Below, piece by piece: positions 24,637 to 34,883 of a DNA stretch of 64,000 nucleotides. A program made the position numbers and the translations under genes. Location: positions 1,674,001 through 1,738,000 of the forward strand of contig NZ_CP047165.1 in NCBI RefSeq assembly GCF_009833965.1, written 5' to 3'. A model generated the notes under the pieces. That model worked only from the letters and a program-made list of their open reading frames with translations. It did no database searches and was not told the origin of the DNA. This stretch comes from Pelistega ratti. GTDB taxonomy: Bacteria; Pseudomonadota; Gammaproteobacteria; Burkholderiales; Burkholderiaceae_B. The first letter of the stretch is position 1. Every line of letters starts with the position of its first letter.

Positions 24637-25548
24637 CTATAAAACCCCTAAAAGAGTAGCGATAACTAATAATAAACCCGTGTAGATATTGGCTTTAAAT
24701 AAAGCATGGCTTTTTTCAGGGCGTTGTAAATCAAAAGATTTAAGTTGCCAAAAGAGATGAATAGCCACTAAAACCATAGCGACATAGTACAACCAGTGCA
24801 TAGATAGCGTAATACCAGCAAGTACCCAGAATAGAATACTGACCGCGTAAAAACCACTTAACCAATAAATTCCCTTATTACCAAATCGCCTTGCTGTAGA
24901 GCGAAGCCCTAAGCGTTCATCATCTTTAATATCGGTGTAAGCATATAGCGTATCATACCCAATTTGCCATGTTAATGCCCCTAACCACATATAAACAGCA
25001 CCGCAGGGTAGCGTATTGGCGGTGTCTGTCCATGCCATTAACATTCCCCAATTAAAGGCAGCACCGAGTACAGCTTGTGGCCAGTAGGTAAAGCGTTTAC
25101 ATAAGGGATAAATAATTACAAGAGGTACAAGAATAACAGCCAACCATCGACTATAGCTATTAATAAAAAAGAGTAGTAATGCTGCTGCCCCGAGCTGAAT
25201 AAAGAGAAAAATAACGGCTTGTTTTAAGGTAACTTGCCCACTGGTGAGGGGGCGAAACCGAGTTCGTTCAACATGCTTGTCAAAATCCCTATCCCAAATA
25301 TCATTGATTGTTGAGCCAGCACTACGCATGAGTAATGCACCTAAAGAGAAAACCAGTAACCGCCAAAAATCAGGTATGCCATGAGCCGCCTGAATAAGTG
25401 CAGCAATACAAGGAAGTAAGGTTAGCCATGTACCAACAGGTCGATCAAGGCGAGCAAGCCTAGCATAGGGCTGTAAAGAAGGTGGCAAATAGCGATCAAC
25501 CCAGTCATTATGATGAATATCGCTTAAATCTGGTTTCTCAATAGACAT
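24637..25548 (-). CDS. ubiA: 4-hydroxybenzoate polyprenyltransferase
   Basis: 303 residues with about eight membrane helices. The first Asp-rich motif is NDIWDRDFD (82-90) and the second is DIKDD (206-210); both bind Mg-diphosphate. VERTRFRPLTSGQV follows the first motif as in all UbiA enzymes. It attaches the polyprenyl tail to 4-hydroxybenzoate in ubiquinone synthesis at the inner membrane. The gene stands alone; no ubiC is visible next to it. Confidence 0.96.
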   Translation of the reverse strand: MSIEKPDLSDIHHNDWVDRYLPPSLQPYARLARLDRPVGTWLTLLPCIAALIQAAHGIPDFWRLLVFSLGALLMRSAGSTINDIWDRDFDKHVERTRFRPLTSGQVTLKQAVIFLFIQLGAAALLLFFINSYSRWLAVILVPLVIIYPLCKRFTYWPQAVLGAAFNWGMLMAWTDTANTLPCGAVYMWLGALTWQIGYDTLYAYTDIKDDERLGLRSTARRFGNKGIYWLSGFYAVSILFWVLAGITLSMHWLYYVAMVLVAIHLFWQLKSFDLQRPEKSHALFKANIYTGLLLVIATLLGVL

Positions 25549-26019
25549 ATTATTAATTGTTAGTGAAAGAGATAATGGTTTATTGTAACCATTTCTATGA
25601 TAGGGAAATTATTTTTTAAGAAATTAAATGGAAATAGATGATAGGTTGAATGAAAAAAATAAGAGACACTTTACCTATTGTTGAGTAAGAAAGTTTTTGC
25701 TCTCAGATAATTAGGCTAATGTTATACAAGAGAGGGTAGAGAAATAAAAGGCTTATTTTATGCTCTTCTTAATATTTTTTAATAGGACGAATACTCATGT
25801 ATATAACCGGAAGAAAATAAGGAAGAAAGATAAAATATTTGTAAAGTTATAAAGAAATAAAGTAAAAATACATCATTTTATTCATAAACAATTCATAAAA
25901 AAGTCATAAAAAAGCTGATTTTTTGAATATTCTGATGATAGAATGAAGCTCTTTAAATAAAATAAACCCTCTTATATTAGGAAATTCAGTAATGATTTTC
26001 AGATAAGTGGTGAAGTAAT
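25549..26019. other. AT-rich intergenic region between ubiA and the GAF-domain gene
   Basis: Divergent promoters of the two genes must lie here. The longest plausible ORF (30 codons from about 25760) has no support. No hairpin with a T tail, tRNA or riboswitch was recognised. Confidence 0.6.
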
Positions 26020-26514
26020 ATGTTTACATTTGAACCAAGTAATCAATCCTCCTCAACTAAAGTAGAAAGGTATCAACTACTTGCTCAGCAACTCAGTAGT
26101 CTTTTGGCGGGTGAGTCTGATTTGATTGCCAATGCGGCGAATATGAGTGCCTTAGTGTATCATCAAGTAGAAGGTTTAAATTGGTGCGGTTTTTATCTCT
26201 TTGATGGTAAAGAACTGGTGTTAGGGCCATTTCAAGGTAAAGTTGCCTGTGTTCGTATCGCATTAGGTCGAGGTGTCTGTGGTACAGCAGCGAGTATGCG
26301 TGAAGTACAAGTGGTCAAAAATGTACATGATTTCCCCGGACATATTGCGTGTGATGTTGCTTCTCAATCTGAAATCGTCATTCCTTTAATTAAGAATGAT
26401 CAACTTATTGGTGTATGGGATGTGGATAGCCCTTATGTAGCACGTTTTGATAACGATGATAAAGAAGGTATGCTAACCTTATGTAAAATATTCCTAGACT
26501 CACTCCATTCATAA
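26020..26514 (+). CDS. msrC: Free methionine-(R)-sulfoxide reductase (GAF domain)
   Basis: 164 residues, the single GAF domain of the fRMsr family. The three conserved cysteines are present, in GKVACVRIALGRGVCGTAA and in HIACDVASQSEIVIPL. LNWCGFYLFDGKELVLGPFQG is the strand-loop part of the fold and LIGVWDVDSP the C-terminal part. The cytosolic enzyme reduces free Met-R-O with thioredoxin. The antiporter-like gene begins 15 bp later on the same strand, suggesting a shared transcript. Confidence 0.93.
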   Translation: MFTFEPSNQSSSTKVERYQLLAQQLSSLLAGESDLIANAANMSALVYHQVEGLNWCGFYLFDGKELVLGPFQGKVACVRIALGRGVCGTAASMREVQVVKNVHDFPGHIACDVASQSEIVIPLIKNDQLIGVWDVDSPYVARFDNDDKEGMLTLCKIFLDSLHS

Positions 26515-26529
26515 AAGGTAAGAAAAATT

Positions 26530-27804
26530 ATGTCAAGTACTATTGAAATTGTTGCGACAATACTTTTTGTATTAGCGATTATCCATACTTTTTCTGTCCC
26601 TGTATTTGCTAAATTGGCACATAAAGGTGGCCCTCACGCAGGTATATGGCACTTGATGTCAGAAGTTGAAGCTGTATTTGGAATATGGGCAGCTGTTTTA
26701 TTAGTATTTATGGCAATTACTTCTGGTGTCGATTCGGCGGTGTCTTATATGGACTCCCGAAATTTTACCGAGCCACTGTTTGTGTGTGTCATTATGGTGA
26801 TAGCCGGTAGTCGTCCTATTCTTGAAATGGTAAAGAGTATTGTTAGAACGATTGCTAAAAAAGTGCCTGTCCATACAGAGGTTGCTACCTTTTTTATTAC
26901 CTTGAGTTTAGTGCCTTTACTTGGTTCGTTTATTACAGAGCCTGCTGCTATGACGCTAGCTGCATTGATGCTTAGAGAGGCTTTTTTCTCTCGAACAAGA
27001 AGTTTAAGGCTTAAATATCTGGTGATTGGTGTTTTATTTGTGAATATCTCTATTGGGGGGGTATTAACATCATATGCTGCTCCACCCGTATTAATGGTGG
27101 CACAAACCTTTGGTTGGGATAGTACCTATATGGCAACTCATTTTGGTTGGCGTAGTGTGATTGCCGTTTTCATTAATGCAAGCCTTGCTACATTTGCTTG
27201 TTATCGTGATATTATCGATAATGCATCCAAAAGAAAAGTATATACAACGGCAGAGCAAGAGCGTCCTCCCGTACCCTTTATCTTTATGTTGATTCACTCT
27301 TTATTCTTACTCGGGGTTGTTGTCTTTGCACACCATGTAGCAGTCTTTATTGGTTTGCTTATGTTGTTTATTGGTTTTTGTAGTGCTTATAGCAAACATC
27401 AAGATCCTTTAATGATTAAAGAAGGGTTAATGGTTGGTTTCTTCTTGGCTGGGCTGATTATTTTGGGTGGTTTACAAAAATGGTGGCTACAAGATATTCT
27501 AGCGGGTCTATCACCAATGGCATTGTATTGGGGAACAACTATTCTAACCGCAGTTACCGATAATGCAGCGCTAACGTATCTTGGCTCATTAGTTGATGGG
27601 ACAAGCGATATGTGGCGTTATATGTTAGTCGCAGGTGCGGTAACAGGGGGTGGTTTAACAGTGATTGCTAACGCCCCTAACCCTGCAGGTTTCTCCATTT
27701 TACGAACCAGTTTCCCTGAGGAAGCTATTTCGCCTAAGAGTTTAATTCTTGGTGCATTAATTCCTACTCTGATTGCAGCTATTTTATTTTTGATACCAGT
27801 GTAG
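26530..27804 (+). CDS. Putative Na+/H+ antiporter (family formerly DUF1504)
   Basis: 424 residues with about ten to eleven membrane segments. The region SLVPLLGSFITEPAAMTLAALMLREAFF (about 127-154) and the later TAVTDNAALTYLGSLVDG (about 338-355), with acidic and Asn residues inside helices, recall ion antiporters of the ArsB/NhaD superfamily. The family name is from memory, and transport activity is not shown. It follows msrC by 15 bp. Confidence 0.8.
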   Translation: MSSTIEIVATILFVLAIIHTFSVPVFAKLAHKGGPHAGIWHLMSEVEAVFGIWAAVLLVFMAITSGVDSAVSYMDSRNFTEPLFVCVIMVIAGSRPILEMVKSIVRTIAKKVPVHTEVATFFITLSLVPLLGSFITEPAAMTLAALMLREAFFSRTRSLRLKYLVIGVLFVNISIGGVLTSYAAPPVLMVAQTFGWDSTYMATHFGWRSVIAVFINASLATFACYRDIIDNASKRKVYTTAEQERPPVPFIFMLIHSLFLLGVVVFAHHVAVFIGLLMLFIGFCSAYSKHQDPLMIKEGLMVGFFLAGLIILGGLQKWWLQDILAGLSPMALYWGTTILTAVTDNAALTYLGSLVDGTSDMWRYMLVAGAVTGGGLTVIANAPNPAGFSILRTSFPEEAISPKSLILGALIPTLIAAILFLIPV

Positions 27805-27903
27805 TTTTCTAAAGGAAAATGTATCTAAAAGCGGTAAAATAAACGGTTAATTTGATTATGTAGAAAGTTATAGATAACTTTTAATCCTAAAAGAGAGAAT
27901 AAC

Positions 27904-28125
27904 GTGCCTATTTACGCTTATCGATGCACAAACTGTGGCTATAGCAAAGAGGTATTTCAAAAAATGTCGGATGCCCCTTTGCATAAATGCCCAGAATGTC
28001 AAAAAGAAACCTTTACCAAGCAAATTACTGCCGCCAATTTTCAACTGAAAGGAACAGGTTGGTATGTAACCGATTTCCGTGGCGGAAATAAGAGTAGTGG
28101 TGGAAGTAGTGAGGGGAAATCCTAA
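27904..28125 (+). CDS. FmdB family zinc-ribbon protein
   Basis: 73 residues from a GTG start (MPIYAYRC), preceded by AAGAGAGAAT. The zinc ribbon is formed by CTNCGYS (9-15) and CPECQKE (34-40). A Gly/Ser-rich tail ends the protein. FmdB-type proteins are small putative regulators of uncertain function; in Burkholderiales they lie before aspS, as here. The gap to aspS is 156 bp. Confidence 0.92.
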   Translation: MPIYAYRCTNCGYSKEVFQKMSDAPLHKCPECQKETFTKQITAANFQLKGTGWYVTDFRGGNKSSGGSSEGKS

Positions 28126-28281
28126 TTCCACTTAAAAAGTCGTTACCCTTATCGTATGATAAATAAGAGGGTATGCCTTTTCTTTTTAATTTTTCTTTTT
28201 AATTTTAATCGCTGTCTTTGCAGTAATTGACGGATTCCATTTATATATTTTCATTTTTACAATGATTTTCGGAGCATATTC

Positions 28282-30078
28282 ATGACTCGTACTTGTTATA
28301 CAGGTGATGTAAGCCTAGCACAATTAGACCAAACAGTAACTTTATATGGTTGGTGTCATCGCCGTCGTGACCACGGTGGTGTTATTTTTGTGGATTTACG
28401 CGACCGTGAGGGGTTGGCACAAATCGTTTTTGACCCTGATAACCAAGAAGCGTTTAACATTGCTGAGGGTATCCGTAATGAGTATTGCCTTAAAATTACG
28501 GGTTTAGTACGTCGTCGCCCTGAGGGTACTGTCAATGCCGAACTTAAATCAGGCGAAATTGAAGTATTATGCCGTACAGTAGAAATTCTTAATGCCTCTG
28601 TTACGCCTCCATTCCAGCTTGATGATGAAAACCTATCCGAAACGATTCGCTTAACGCATCGTATTATTGATTTACGCCGTCCGGTAATGCAAAACAATTT
28701 AAAATTACGTTACCGTGTTTCGATGGAAGCCCGTAAATATTTGGATCAATTAGGGTTTATTGATATTGAAACCCCTATGCTGACCCGTTCTACACCAGAG
28801 GGTGCGCGAGATTATTTAGTCCCTTCTCGTGTACATGATGGTCAATTCTTTGCCTTACCACAATCACCACAACTCTTTAAACAAATGCTAATGGTGGCAG
28901 GTTTTGATCGCTATTATCAAATTACAAAATGCTTCCGTGATGAGGACCTACGTGCTGATCGTCAGCCAGAATTTACCCAAATTGACTGCGAAACCTCTTT
29001 CTTAAATGAAGTCGAAATTCGCGATATTTTTGAAGGTATGATGCGTCATATTTTTAAAGAGGTAAAAGGCATTGAATTAGCTAATCCATTCCCTATTATG
29101 TCATGGGATGAGGCAATGGCTCGTTTTGGTTCTGACAAGCCTGATTTACGAGTGAAATTAGAGTTTACAGAACTGACGGATGTGATGCGTGATGTTGAAT
29201 TTAAAGTATTCAATAGTGCAGCTAACCTGGCTGGTGGTCGTGTTGTTGCTTTACGTGTTCCCGGTGGTGCTGAATTATCACGTAAAGAAATTGATGAGTA
29301 CACACAATTTGTGGGTATTTACGGTGCAAAAGGATTGGCATATATCAAAGTCAATGAATTAGCAAAAGGACGTGATGGCTTACAATCACCTATCGTCAAA
29401 AATATTCATGATGCTGCGATTGCCGAAGTGCTAAAACGTACAGGTGCTCAAGATGGCGATATTCTTTTCTTTGGTGCCGATAAAGCTAAAGTGGTAAATG
29501 ATGCGATTGGTGCTTTACGCGTGAAAATTGGTCTAAGTGATTTTGCTAAAGCAAAAGGACTGTTTGAGGCGACTTGGAAACCATTATGGGTAGTTGATTT
29601 CCCGATGTTTGAATATGATGAAGAAGAGGGACGCTATTTTGCAGCACATCACCCCTTCACAAGCCCTAAAGATGGTCATGAAGATTTTCTATCGACTAAC
29701 CCAGAAAAAGCCTATGCAAAAGCCTATGATATGGTGCTAAATGGTTGGGAAGTCGGTGGTGGCTCTGTGCGTATTCACCGTGAAGAAGTACAAAGCAAAG
29801 TCTTTAAAGCATTAAATATTGATGCCGAAGAAGCACGTGCTAAGTTTGGATTCTTATTAGATGCCTTACAATATGGTGCGCCTCCGCATGGTGGTTTAGC
29901 CTTTGGTTTAGATCGTCTCGTTACATTGATGACAGGCTCAGAATCTATTCGTGATGTGATTGCTTTCCCTAAAACGCAGCGTGCACAGGATTTATTAGTA
30001 CAAGCACCATCACCTGTTGATGAAAAACAATTGCGTGAATTACATATCCGCTTGCGTAATCCAGTAGATATTAAATAA
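28282..30078 (+). CDS. aspS: Aspartate--tRNA ligase
   Basis: 598 residues, the bacterial length. The N-terminal OB fold (about 1-105) contains [20 protein letters not shown]. Class II motifs follow: motif 2 [18 protein letters not shown] and motif 3 [15 protein letters not shown], with the bacterial GAD insertion between. It charges tRNA-Asp. Whether it is also active on tRNA-Asn (non-discriminating) cannot be settled here. A strong terminator follows. Confidence 0.97.
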   Translation: MTRTCYTGDVSLAQLDQTVTLYGWCHRRRDHGGVIFVDLRDREGLAQIVFDPDNQEAFNIAEGIRNEYCLKITGLVRRRPEGTVNAELKSGEIEVLCRTVEILNASVTPPFQLDDENLSETIRLTHRIIDLRRPVMQNNLKLRYRVSMEARKYLDQLGFIDIETPMLTRSTPEGARDYLVPSRVHDGQFFALPQSPQLFKQMLMVAGFDRYYQITKCFRDEDLRADRQPEFTQIDCETSFLNEVEIRDIFEGMMRHIFKEVKGIELANPFPIMSWDEAMARFGSDKPDLRVKLEFTELTDVMRDVEFKVFNSAANLAGGRVVALRVPGGAELSRKEIDEYTQFVGIYGAKGLAYIKVNELAKGRDGLQSPIVKNIHDAAIAEVLKRTGAQDGDILFFGADKAKVVNDAIGALRVKIGLSDFAKAKGLFEATWKPLWVVDFPMFEYDEEEGRYFAAHHPFTSPKDGHEDFLSTNPEKAYAKAYDMVLNGWEVGGGSVRIHREEVQSKVFKALNIDAEEARAKFGFLLDALQYGAPPHGGLAFGLDRLVTLMTGSESIRDVIAFPKTQRAQDLLVQAPSPVDEKQLRELHIRLRNPVDIK

Positions 30079-30092
30079 ATGTAGTGTCAAAG

Positions 30093-30120
30093 AGCCTATC
30101 CATATGGATAGGCTTTTTTC
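30093..30120 (+). terminator. Intrinsic terminator after aspS
   Basis: A 22-bp palindrome reads AGCCTATCCA/TGGATAGGCT with a minimal TA centre, followed by T6. A very strong hairpin. Confidence 0.9.
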
Positions 30121-30216
30121 ATATCAGCATTAGCTTATCCAAAGAGTCGTTTAATTTTAAAATCTAATAAAAGACTACGCTAAAATACATCATCATTCTT
30201 TTTATTTGTATGACCT

Positions 30217-30861
30217 ATGTCTTTTGAACAAATTCTTTTCTTTATCAGTGTTTATATACCTCCCTTACTCTTTGCGATTGCACTACACGAAGCAGCACAT
30301 GGTTATGTGGCACGTTATTTTGGGGATAATACCGCCCATATGTTAGGAAGATTAAGTTTAAATCCTACTAAACATATTGATCCTATCGGAACGATCATCT
30401 TACCTGCTGTATTAATTTTATTAAAAAGTCCTTTTATCTTTGGCTGGGCAAAGCCTGTTCCTGTTGTCGCAAGAAATTTACGTAATCCTAAGCAGGATAT
30501 GATTTTTGTTGCTTTAGCAGGCCCCGGTGCAAATTTAGTGATGGCATTATTATGGGCAGTATTATTAAAAATATGGGTCATATTAGATATTCAATCAGAG
30601 GTGCTGGTTACGATGGCACTATTTGGCATAAGGATTAACCTTTTATTAATGCTTTTTAATCTTATTCCCGTGCCACCTTTAGATGGTGGACGTATTTTGG
30701 TGGGATTGCTCCCTATAAAATTTTCACTGATGCTATCACGTGTAGAGCCTTATGGCATAATGATTGTTTTCGCCTTGATTTTACTGACAGATTTAAGTAA
30801 TTTATTAGGTATGTTTATTTATTATCTACAAAAAGGTATTTTGCAATTATTCGGGTTTTAA
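30217..30861 (+). CDS. Site-2 protease family (M50) membrane metalloprotease
   Basis: 214 residues, the short M50 form without PDZ domain. The zinc motif HEAAH is at about 24-28, the following ARYFGDNTAHMLGRLSLNP is typical of the rhomboid-independent YwhC/YdiL-like group, and the third ligand lies in PPLDGGRI (about 153-160). It has five to six membrane segments. The substrate is unknown. It starts upstream of waaC and may share its transcript. Confidence 0.92.
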   Translation: MSFEQILFFISVYIPPLLFAIALHEAAHGYVARYFGDNTAHMLGRLSLNPTKHIDPIGTIILPAVLILLKSPFIFGWAKPVPVVARNLRNPKQDMIFVALAGPGANLVMALLWAVLLKIWVILDIQSEVLVTMALFGIRINLLLMLFNLIPVPPLDGGRILVGLLPIKFSLMLSRVEPYGIMIVFALILLTDLSNLLGMFIYYLQKGILQLFGF

Positions 30862-30909
30862 TTCGCTACAATAGCAAGTAATTTGCGTTTTAATAAGATT
30901 AGATTATCA

Positions 30910-31863
30910 ATGAGTACAAAAATATTAATCGTTCGTTCCTCCTCCCTAGGAGATTTGGTGCATATGCTACCAGCCATCTCTGATATTGCTAAATATGTTC
31001 CTGATGCGCAAATTGATTGGGTTGTTGAGGAGGTTTTTCAAGAAATCCCTTCTTGGCATCCTGCTGTTCATGAAGTCATTCCTATTGCTCACCGTAAATG
31101 GCGTAAATCATGGTGGTCTCAAGCATCACGTCAAGCACGACAAGCCTTTAAAGAAAAGATGAATCAGCGTCATTATGATGTGGTTTTGGATATGCAAGCC
31201 CTCATGAAATCCATCTGGGTCGTCCGACAAACACATGGTAAAAGACATGGTTTGGATTGGAAGTCTGCCAGAGAGCCTTTAGCATCACTGTTTTACGATG
31301 TGAAACATCGAGTAGAGTTTTGGCAACCTGCTGTTACGCGTCAGCGTTTGTTGGCGAGTTTGACATTTCATTATACCTATGAGGGAGAGCCTGATTTTGG
31401 CTTACAACGGTTTACGGAGGGTGTTGAGATTGAACCTTATGCCGTGATTATGCCTTCTGCTAGCCGTGATGATAAGTTATATCCCGAAAAAGACTGGCAT
31501 GCTATTTTTGATAAATTAACCGAAAAAGGTTTAAGTTTAAAATTATTGGCAGGTAATGAACGAGAAAGTGAGCGTGCAAAAGCCTTGGTAGCACATTATG
31601 ATAATGCAGAAGTGTTACCGCGGATGAATCTAACGGGTGTGGCACAAGTACTAGCAAAATCGCGTATTATGGTAGGTTTAGATAGTGGTTTAACGCATCT
31701 ATCTGCAGCATTAGGTCGCCCAACCATTGGTATCTATTCTGCTTCTACCCCTGTGCGTACGCCATTGGTAGGTGCTGGGTTTACAGCAAGTTTAGGTGAT
31801 AGAGGTGTCCCACCCTCACGAGAAATTGTATTAAATAAAGTTGAGCAGGCACTATCGCTATGA
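30910..31863 (+). CDS. waaC: Lipopolysaccharide heptosyltransferase I
   Basis: 317 residues from ATG 30910. An earlier in-frame TTG at 30883 would add nine residues, but MSTKILIVRSSSLGDLVHMLPAI is the expected family start. Other hallmarks are WVVEEVFQEIP, the GLDSGLTHLSAALGRPTIGIYSAS nucleotide-sugar site (about 262-285) and a GT9 Rossmann pair. It adds the first heptose to Kdo in the LPS inner core, on the cytoplasmic face. Its stop overlaps waaA by 4 bp. Confidence 0.93.
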   Translation: MSTKILIVRSSSLGDLVHMLPAISDIAKYVPDAQIDWVVEEVFQEIPSWHPAVHEVIPIAHRKWRKSWWSQASRQARQAFKEKMNQRHYDVVLDMQALMKSIWVVRQTHGKRHGLDWKSAREPLASLFYDVKHRVEFWQPAVTRQRLLASLTFHYTYEGEPDFGLQRFTEGVEIEPYAVIMPSASRDDKLYPEKDWHAIFDKLTEKGLSLKLLAGNERESERAKALVAHYDNAEVLPRMNLTGVAQVLAKSRIMVGLDSGLTHLSAALGRPTIGIYSASTPVRTPLVGAGFTASLGDRGVPPSREIVLNKVEQALSL

Positions 31864-33161
31864 ATCAGTTTTTTTATACCTTATTGCTTCGGTGTTTTAA
31901 ACCACTTATCCTTAAATTACTTGATCGAAAAGCAAAAAAAGCAGGTGGTGTATGGGATATTTATGCACCAGAACGATTTGGTATTTATACTGAACTAGCC
32001 CATGTACAGCAACAAACAAATAGTGTTAAGTTTGAACGACCTATTTGGATTCATGCTGTTAGTATGGGTGAAACAAAGGCGGCACAACCCTTTATTCGTT
32101 TATTATTAGACCAAGGCTATCCTGTTTTATTAACCCATATGACGGCAACCGCACGTGCCTTGGGTGAAAAACAGTTTATAGCAGATATTCAGCGAGGACA
32201 ATTGGTTCAAGCGTGGCTTCCTTATGATTTGCCAGAGGCGGCAAAAGGATTCTTTGCACATTGGAAACCGCGGTGTGGTATTTTAATCGAACGAGAAGTG
32301 TGGCCAAATATTGTCTTAGAAGCGACTCAGCAAAAGATTCCCACCATTTTAGCGAGTGCGCGTTTTTCAGCTAAAACAGCAAAACAAGTCAAACGGATAG
32401 GCGGTGTTCTCTGTAAAGCCTATCGTTCACTGACTGTTATACTTGCTCAAAGTCATCAAGATGCCGAACGCTTTGAGGAAATAGGTTTGCCTAAACCGAT
32501 GGTATTGGGTAATTTAAAGTTTGATTTAAATATTGTCGCTTCTCAAGTACAGGCAGGTGAAGTCTTACGTACAGCAATTGATCGTCAAGTGATTGTCATT
32601 GCCAGTACACGAGATGGCGAAGAGAATGATTTTATCCAAAGTATTTTAAACCATAAAAATATTCAATACCCTCCACTTTATGTGATTGTGCCTCGCCATC
32701 CAGAGCGATTTGCACAGGTAGAAGGGCTTTTACAAAAATCCTCTTTGCATTATGTAAAACAATCTGATCACCCTTCACAAGAAGAACTGCGTTATGTGGA
32801 TGTTTTATTTGGCGATACATTAGGAGAAATGTTTTTCTACTATGGTTTAGCGGATATTGCGATTGTGGCAGGTAGTTTTGGGGATTATGGGGGGCAAAAC
32901 CATATTGAGGCTTGTGCCGTGGGTGTGCCAGTAATTGTTGGCCCTCATACAAAGAATTTTGAAAAATCCGTTAATGATGCTTTAATTGAGGGAGCGGCAC
33001 GTCGTACAGAAAATCCAGAAAGTGCCTTATTATTAGCCCATCAGTTGTTGGGGGATACAACACAGTTATTACGAATGGGTAAAGCAGGCATAAATTGGCT
33101 TACCTTGCATCAAGGCGTTAGTCAGCGATTATACAAAATGATTCTACCTTATTTGGATTAA
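31860..33161 (+). CDS. waaA: 3-deoxy-D-manno-octulosonic acid transferase
   Basis: 433 residues. One N-terminal membrane segment or anchor is followed by the GT30 domain: WIHAVSMGETKAAQPFIRLL (about 60-79), LTHMTATARALG, IEREVWPN, and the C-terminal VAGSFGDYGGQNHIEACAVGVPVIVGPHTKNF. It transfers Kdo to lipid IVA. ATGA overlap with waaC makes a core LPS operon, continuing into birA two bases later. Confidence 0.95.
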   Translation: MNQFFYTLLLRCFKPLILKLLDRKAKKAGGVWDIYAPERFGIYTELAHVQQQTNSVKFERPIWIHAVSMGETKAAQPFIRLLLDQGYPVLLTHMTATARALGEKQFIADIQRGQLVQAWLPYDLPEAAKGFFAHWKPRCGILIEREVWPNIVLEATQQKIPTILASARFSAKTAKQVKRIGGVLCKAYRSLTVILAQSHQDAERFEEIGLPKPMVLGNLKFDLNIVASQVQAGEVLRTAIDRQVIVIASTRDGEENDFIQSILNHKNIQYPPLYVIVPRHPERFAQVEGLLQKSSLHYVKQSDHPSQEELRYVDVLFGDTLGEMFFYYGLADIAIVAGSFGDYGGQNHIEACAVGVPVIVGPHTKNFEKSVNDALIEGAARRTENPESALLLAHQLLGDTTQLLRMGKAGINWLTLHQGVSQRLYKMILPYLD

Positions 33162-33163
33162 GT

Positions 33164-34033
33164 ATGAATACCACTTTTCTTCCTTCTCCAGATATTATGC
33201 AAAGTAGTTTGCGTAGTTGCTTGCCGGATTTTACCTTTGTGCAATGGTTAAGCCAGATTAATTCTACTAATATCTTTTTATTGCAAGCAGCAAAAGATAC
33301 GCAACAAGAAAGTGTCCGCCCTGCTTTAATAGGGGCACATTATCAAACATCAGGTAAGGGAAGATTAGGACGTAAGTGGGCAAATGAAGCAGGGGGTACA
33401 TTAATGTTTTCCTGTGCCTATGATGTCTTTCTACCTGATAATAAATTACCCATGTTAGCCCCTGTTGCTGGTATTGTTGCCTGTGAAGAATTGCGTAAAA
33501 CTGTTGGTGAACGATTTGCGGATCGTTTAATGATGAAATGGCCTAATGATATTCAATATCAAGAGGCAAAATTATCTGGATTATTGGTAGAAACCGTTAG
33601 ACCCTCATTGTCACGTCAAAATGAAAATCATCGGGTGGTCGTGGTCGGTATGGGAATGAACCTTGCCCATGCGAAAGCATTAAGTATTACACTTGGTCGC
33701 CGAGTGGCAGATTGGACATCTGTTTTACAAGATATGTACCAAGATAATCAAGAAGTCAATGTCTCTATTGCTGTATTGGTCGCGCGTATTGCTAAAGCGT
33801 GGCAAAAGGCTTTTTCCTTATATGAACAAGAGGGTTTTGCACCATTTGTTCAACGACATACCGTTTTGGATGCCTTAGCAGGTAAACAGATTGATGTTTG
33901 GTCAGAAGATAAATTTGTAACACAAGGGATTGCTAGAGGATTAAACGATCAAGCCCATCTATTATTGGAAATGAGTAATGGACAATGTTTACCCTTGATG
34001 ACGGGTGATATTACCGTTAGACCACATGAATAG
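33164..34033 (+). CDS. birA: Biotin--[acetyl-CoA-carboxylase] ligase
   Basis: 289 residues, the monofunctional type. There is no N-terminal helix-turn-helix, so it is not a repressor of bio genes. The catalytic loop GKGRLGRKW (about 65-73), KWPNDIQYQEAKLSGLLVET and VVGMGMNL are present, with a C-terminal SH3-like domain. It links biotin to AccB. The start is 2 bp after waaA, and coaX follows at 16 bp, a pair conserved in Betaproteobacteria. Confidence 0.93.
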   Translation: MNTTFLPSPDIMQSSLRSCLPDFTFVQWLSQINSTNIFLLQAAKDTQQESVRPALIGAHYQTSGKGRLGRKWANEAGGTLMFSCAYDVFLPDNKLPMLAPVAGIVACEELRKTVGERFADRLMMKWPNDIQYQEAKLSGLLVETVRPSLSRQNENHRVVVVGMGMNLAHAKALSITLGRRVADWTSVLQDMYQDNQEVNVSIAVLVARIAKAWQKAFSLYEQEGFAPFVQRHTVLDALAGKQIDVWSEDKFVTQGIARGLNDQAHLLLEMSNGQCLPLMTGDITVRPHE

Positions 34034-34049
34034 TGACTGGTGAGAAAGT

Positions 34050-34883
34050 ATGATGAAAAAGGCATTTATTTTGCTATTAGATAGCGGTAATACCCGTTTA
34101 AAATGTCGCGTTATCTCTACCAATCTATCGCAGCAAACAGCGGAAGAAGCGGTTATTGATAACCATACGCCAGAACAGTTGAAAATATGGCTTGAAAAGT
34201 GTTTAGTACAGTATGGAATTTTACAGGCAGCTTATGGTGTATCAGTTGCTTCAGTAGATTTACAACAAAAATGGGAACGTATTTTACAAACGGTACAACC
34301 CTTATCGCCAGTACAAATAGAATGGTTAAAGGTTGAAGAAAATAGTTTAGGTTTAAAAAATCTATACCATATTCATCAATTGGGTAAAGATCGTTGGTAT
34401 AGTTTATTGGGAAATTTTACTTTTACAGAGAAAAAGCATACCCCCTTTTTATCAATTAGTTTTGGTACGGCAACGACAATTGATGCCGTTGTTAATCAAC
34501 AATTTATTGGGGGGGTTATTCTGCCGGGGATTAAGATGATGCAACAGAGTTTGCACCAAGGTACGGCATTATTACCAGAGGTAGGATTACCTTATCAGAT
34601 TGATGATTTTCCTAAGGCGACACAGCAAGCGATTGAAGCAGGTATTGTACTAGCACAATCGGGGGCAGTATTAATACAGATCCAGAAAGTTTTTCAGCAG
34701 TATCAGCAAATCCCCACGCTATATGTGAGTGGGGGGGCTAAACAAAGTATGCTATCAGCAATACAAGAACAGTATCAACAGTGGTCATCTTATCTATCCT
34801 TACCTCATTTGGTTTTGATAGAACGGCATTCTCCCGTATTAGATGGGATAGCGGCTTATATTGCTAATCGTAATTGTTGTTGA
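34050..34883 (+). CDS. coaX: Type III pantothenate kinase
   Basis: 277 residues. ASKHA-fold motifs are visible: DSGNTRLKC near 11-19, LGKDRWYSLLGN, SFGTATTIDAVV near 138-149 and GGVILPGIKMM. The insert LYVSGGAK near 228-235 is the adenosine part. It makes 4'-phosphopantothenate, the first step of CoA synthesis, and is the only CoA-kinase type seen here. The last 28 bp overlap the 3' end of the opposing hydrolase gene. It pairs with birA as in other Burkholderiales. Confidence 0.94.
   Translation: MMKKAFILLLDSGNTRLKCRVISTNLSQQTAEEAVIDNHTPEQLKIWLEKCLVQYGILQAAYGVSVASVDLQQKWERILQTVQPLSPVQIEWLKVEENSLGLKNLYHIHQLGKDRWYSLLGNFTFTEKKHTPFLSISFGTATTIDAVVNQQFIGGVILPGIKMMQQSLHQGTALLPEVGLPYQIDDFPKATQQAIEAGIVLAQSGAVLIQIQKVFQQYQQIPTLYVSGGAKQSMLSAIQEQYQQWSSYLSLPHLVLIERHSPVLDGIAAYIANRNCC

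Noticed and set aside
25549..26019. Small ORF of about 30 codons near 25760
   Set aside because: Too short, AT-driven and without ribosome site or neighbours supporting it.
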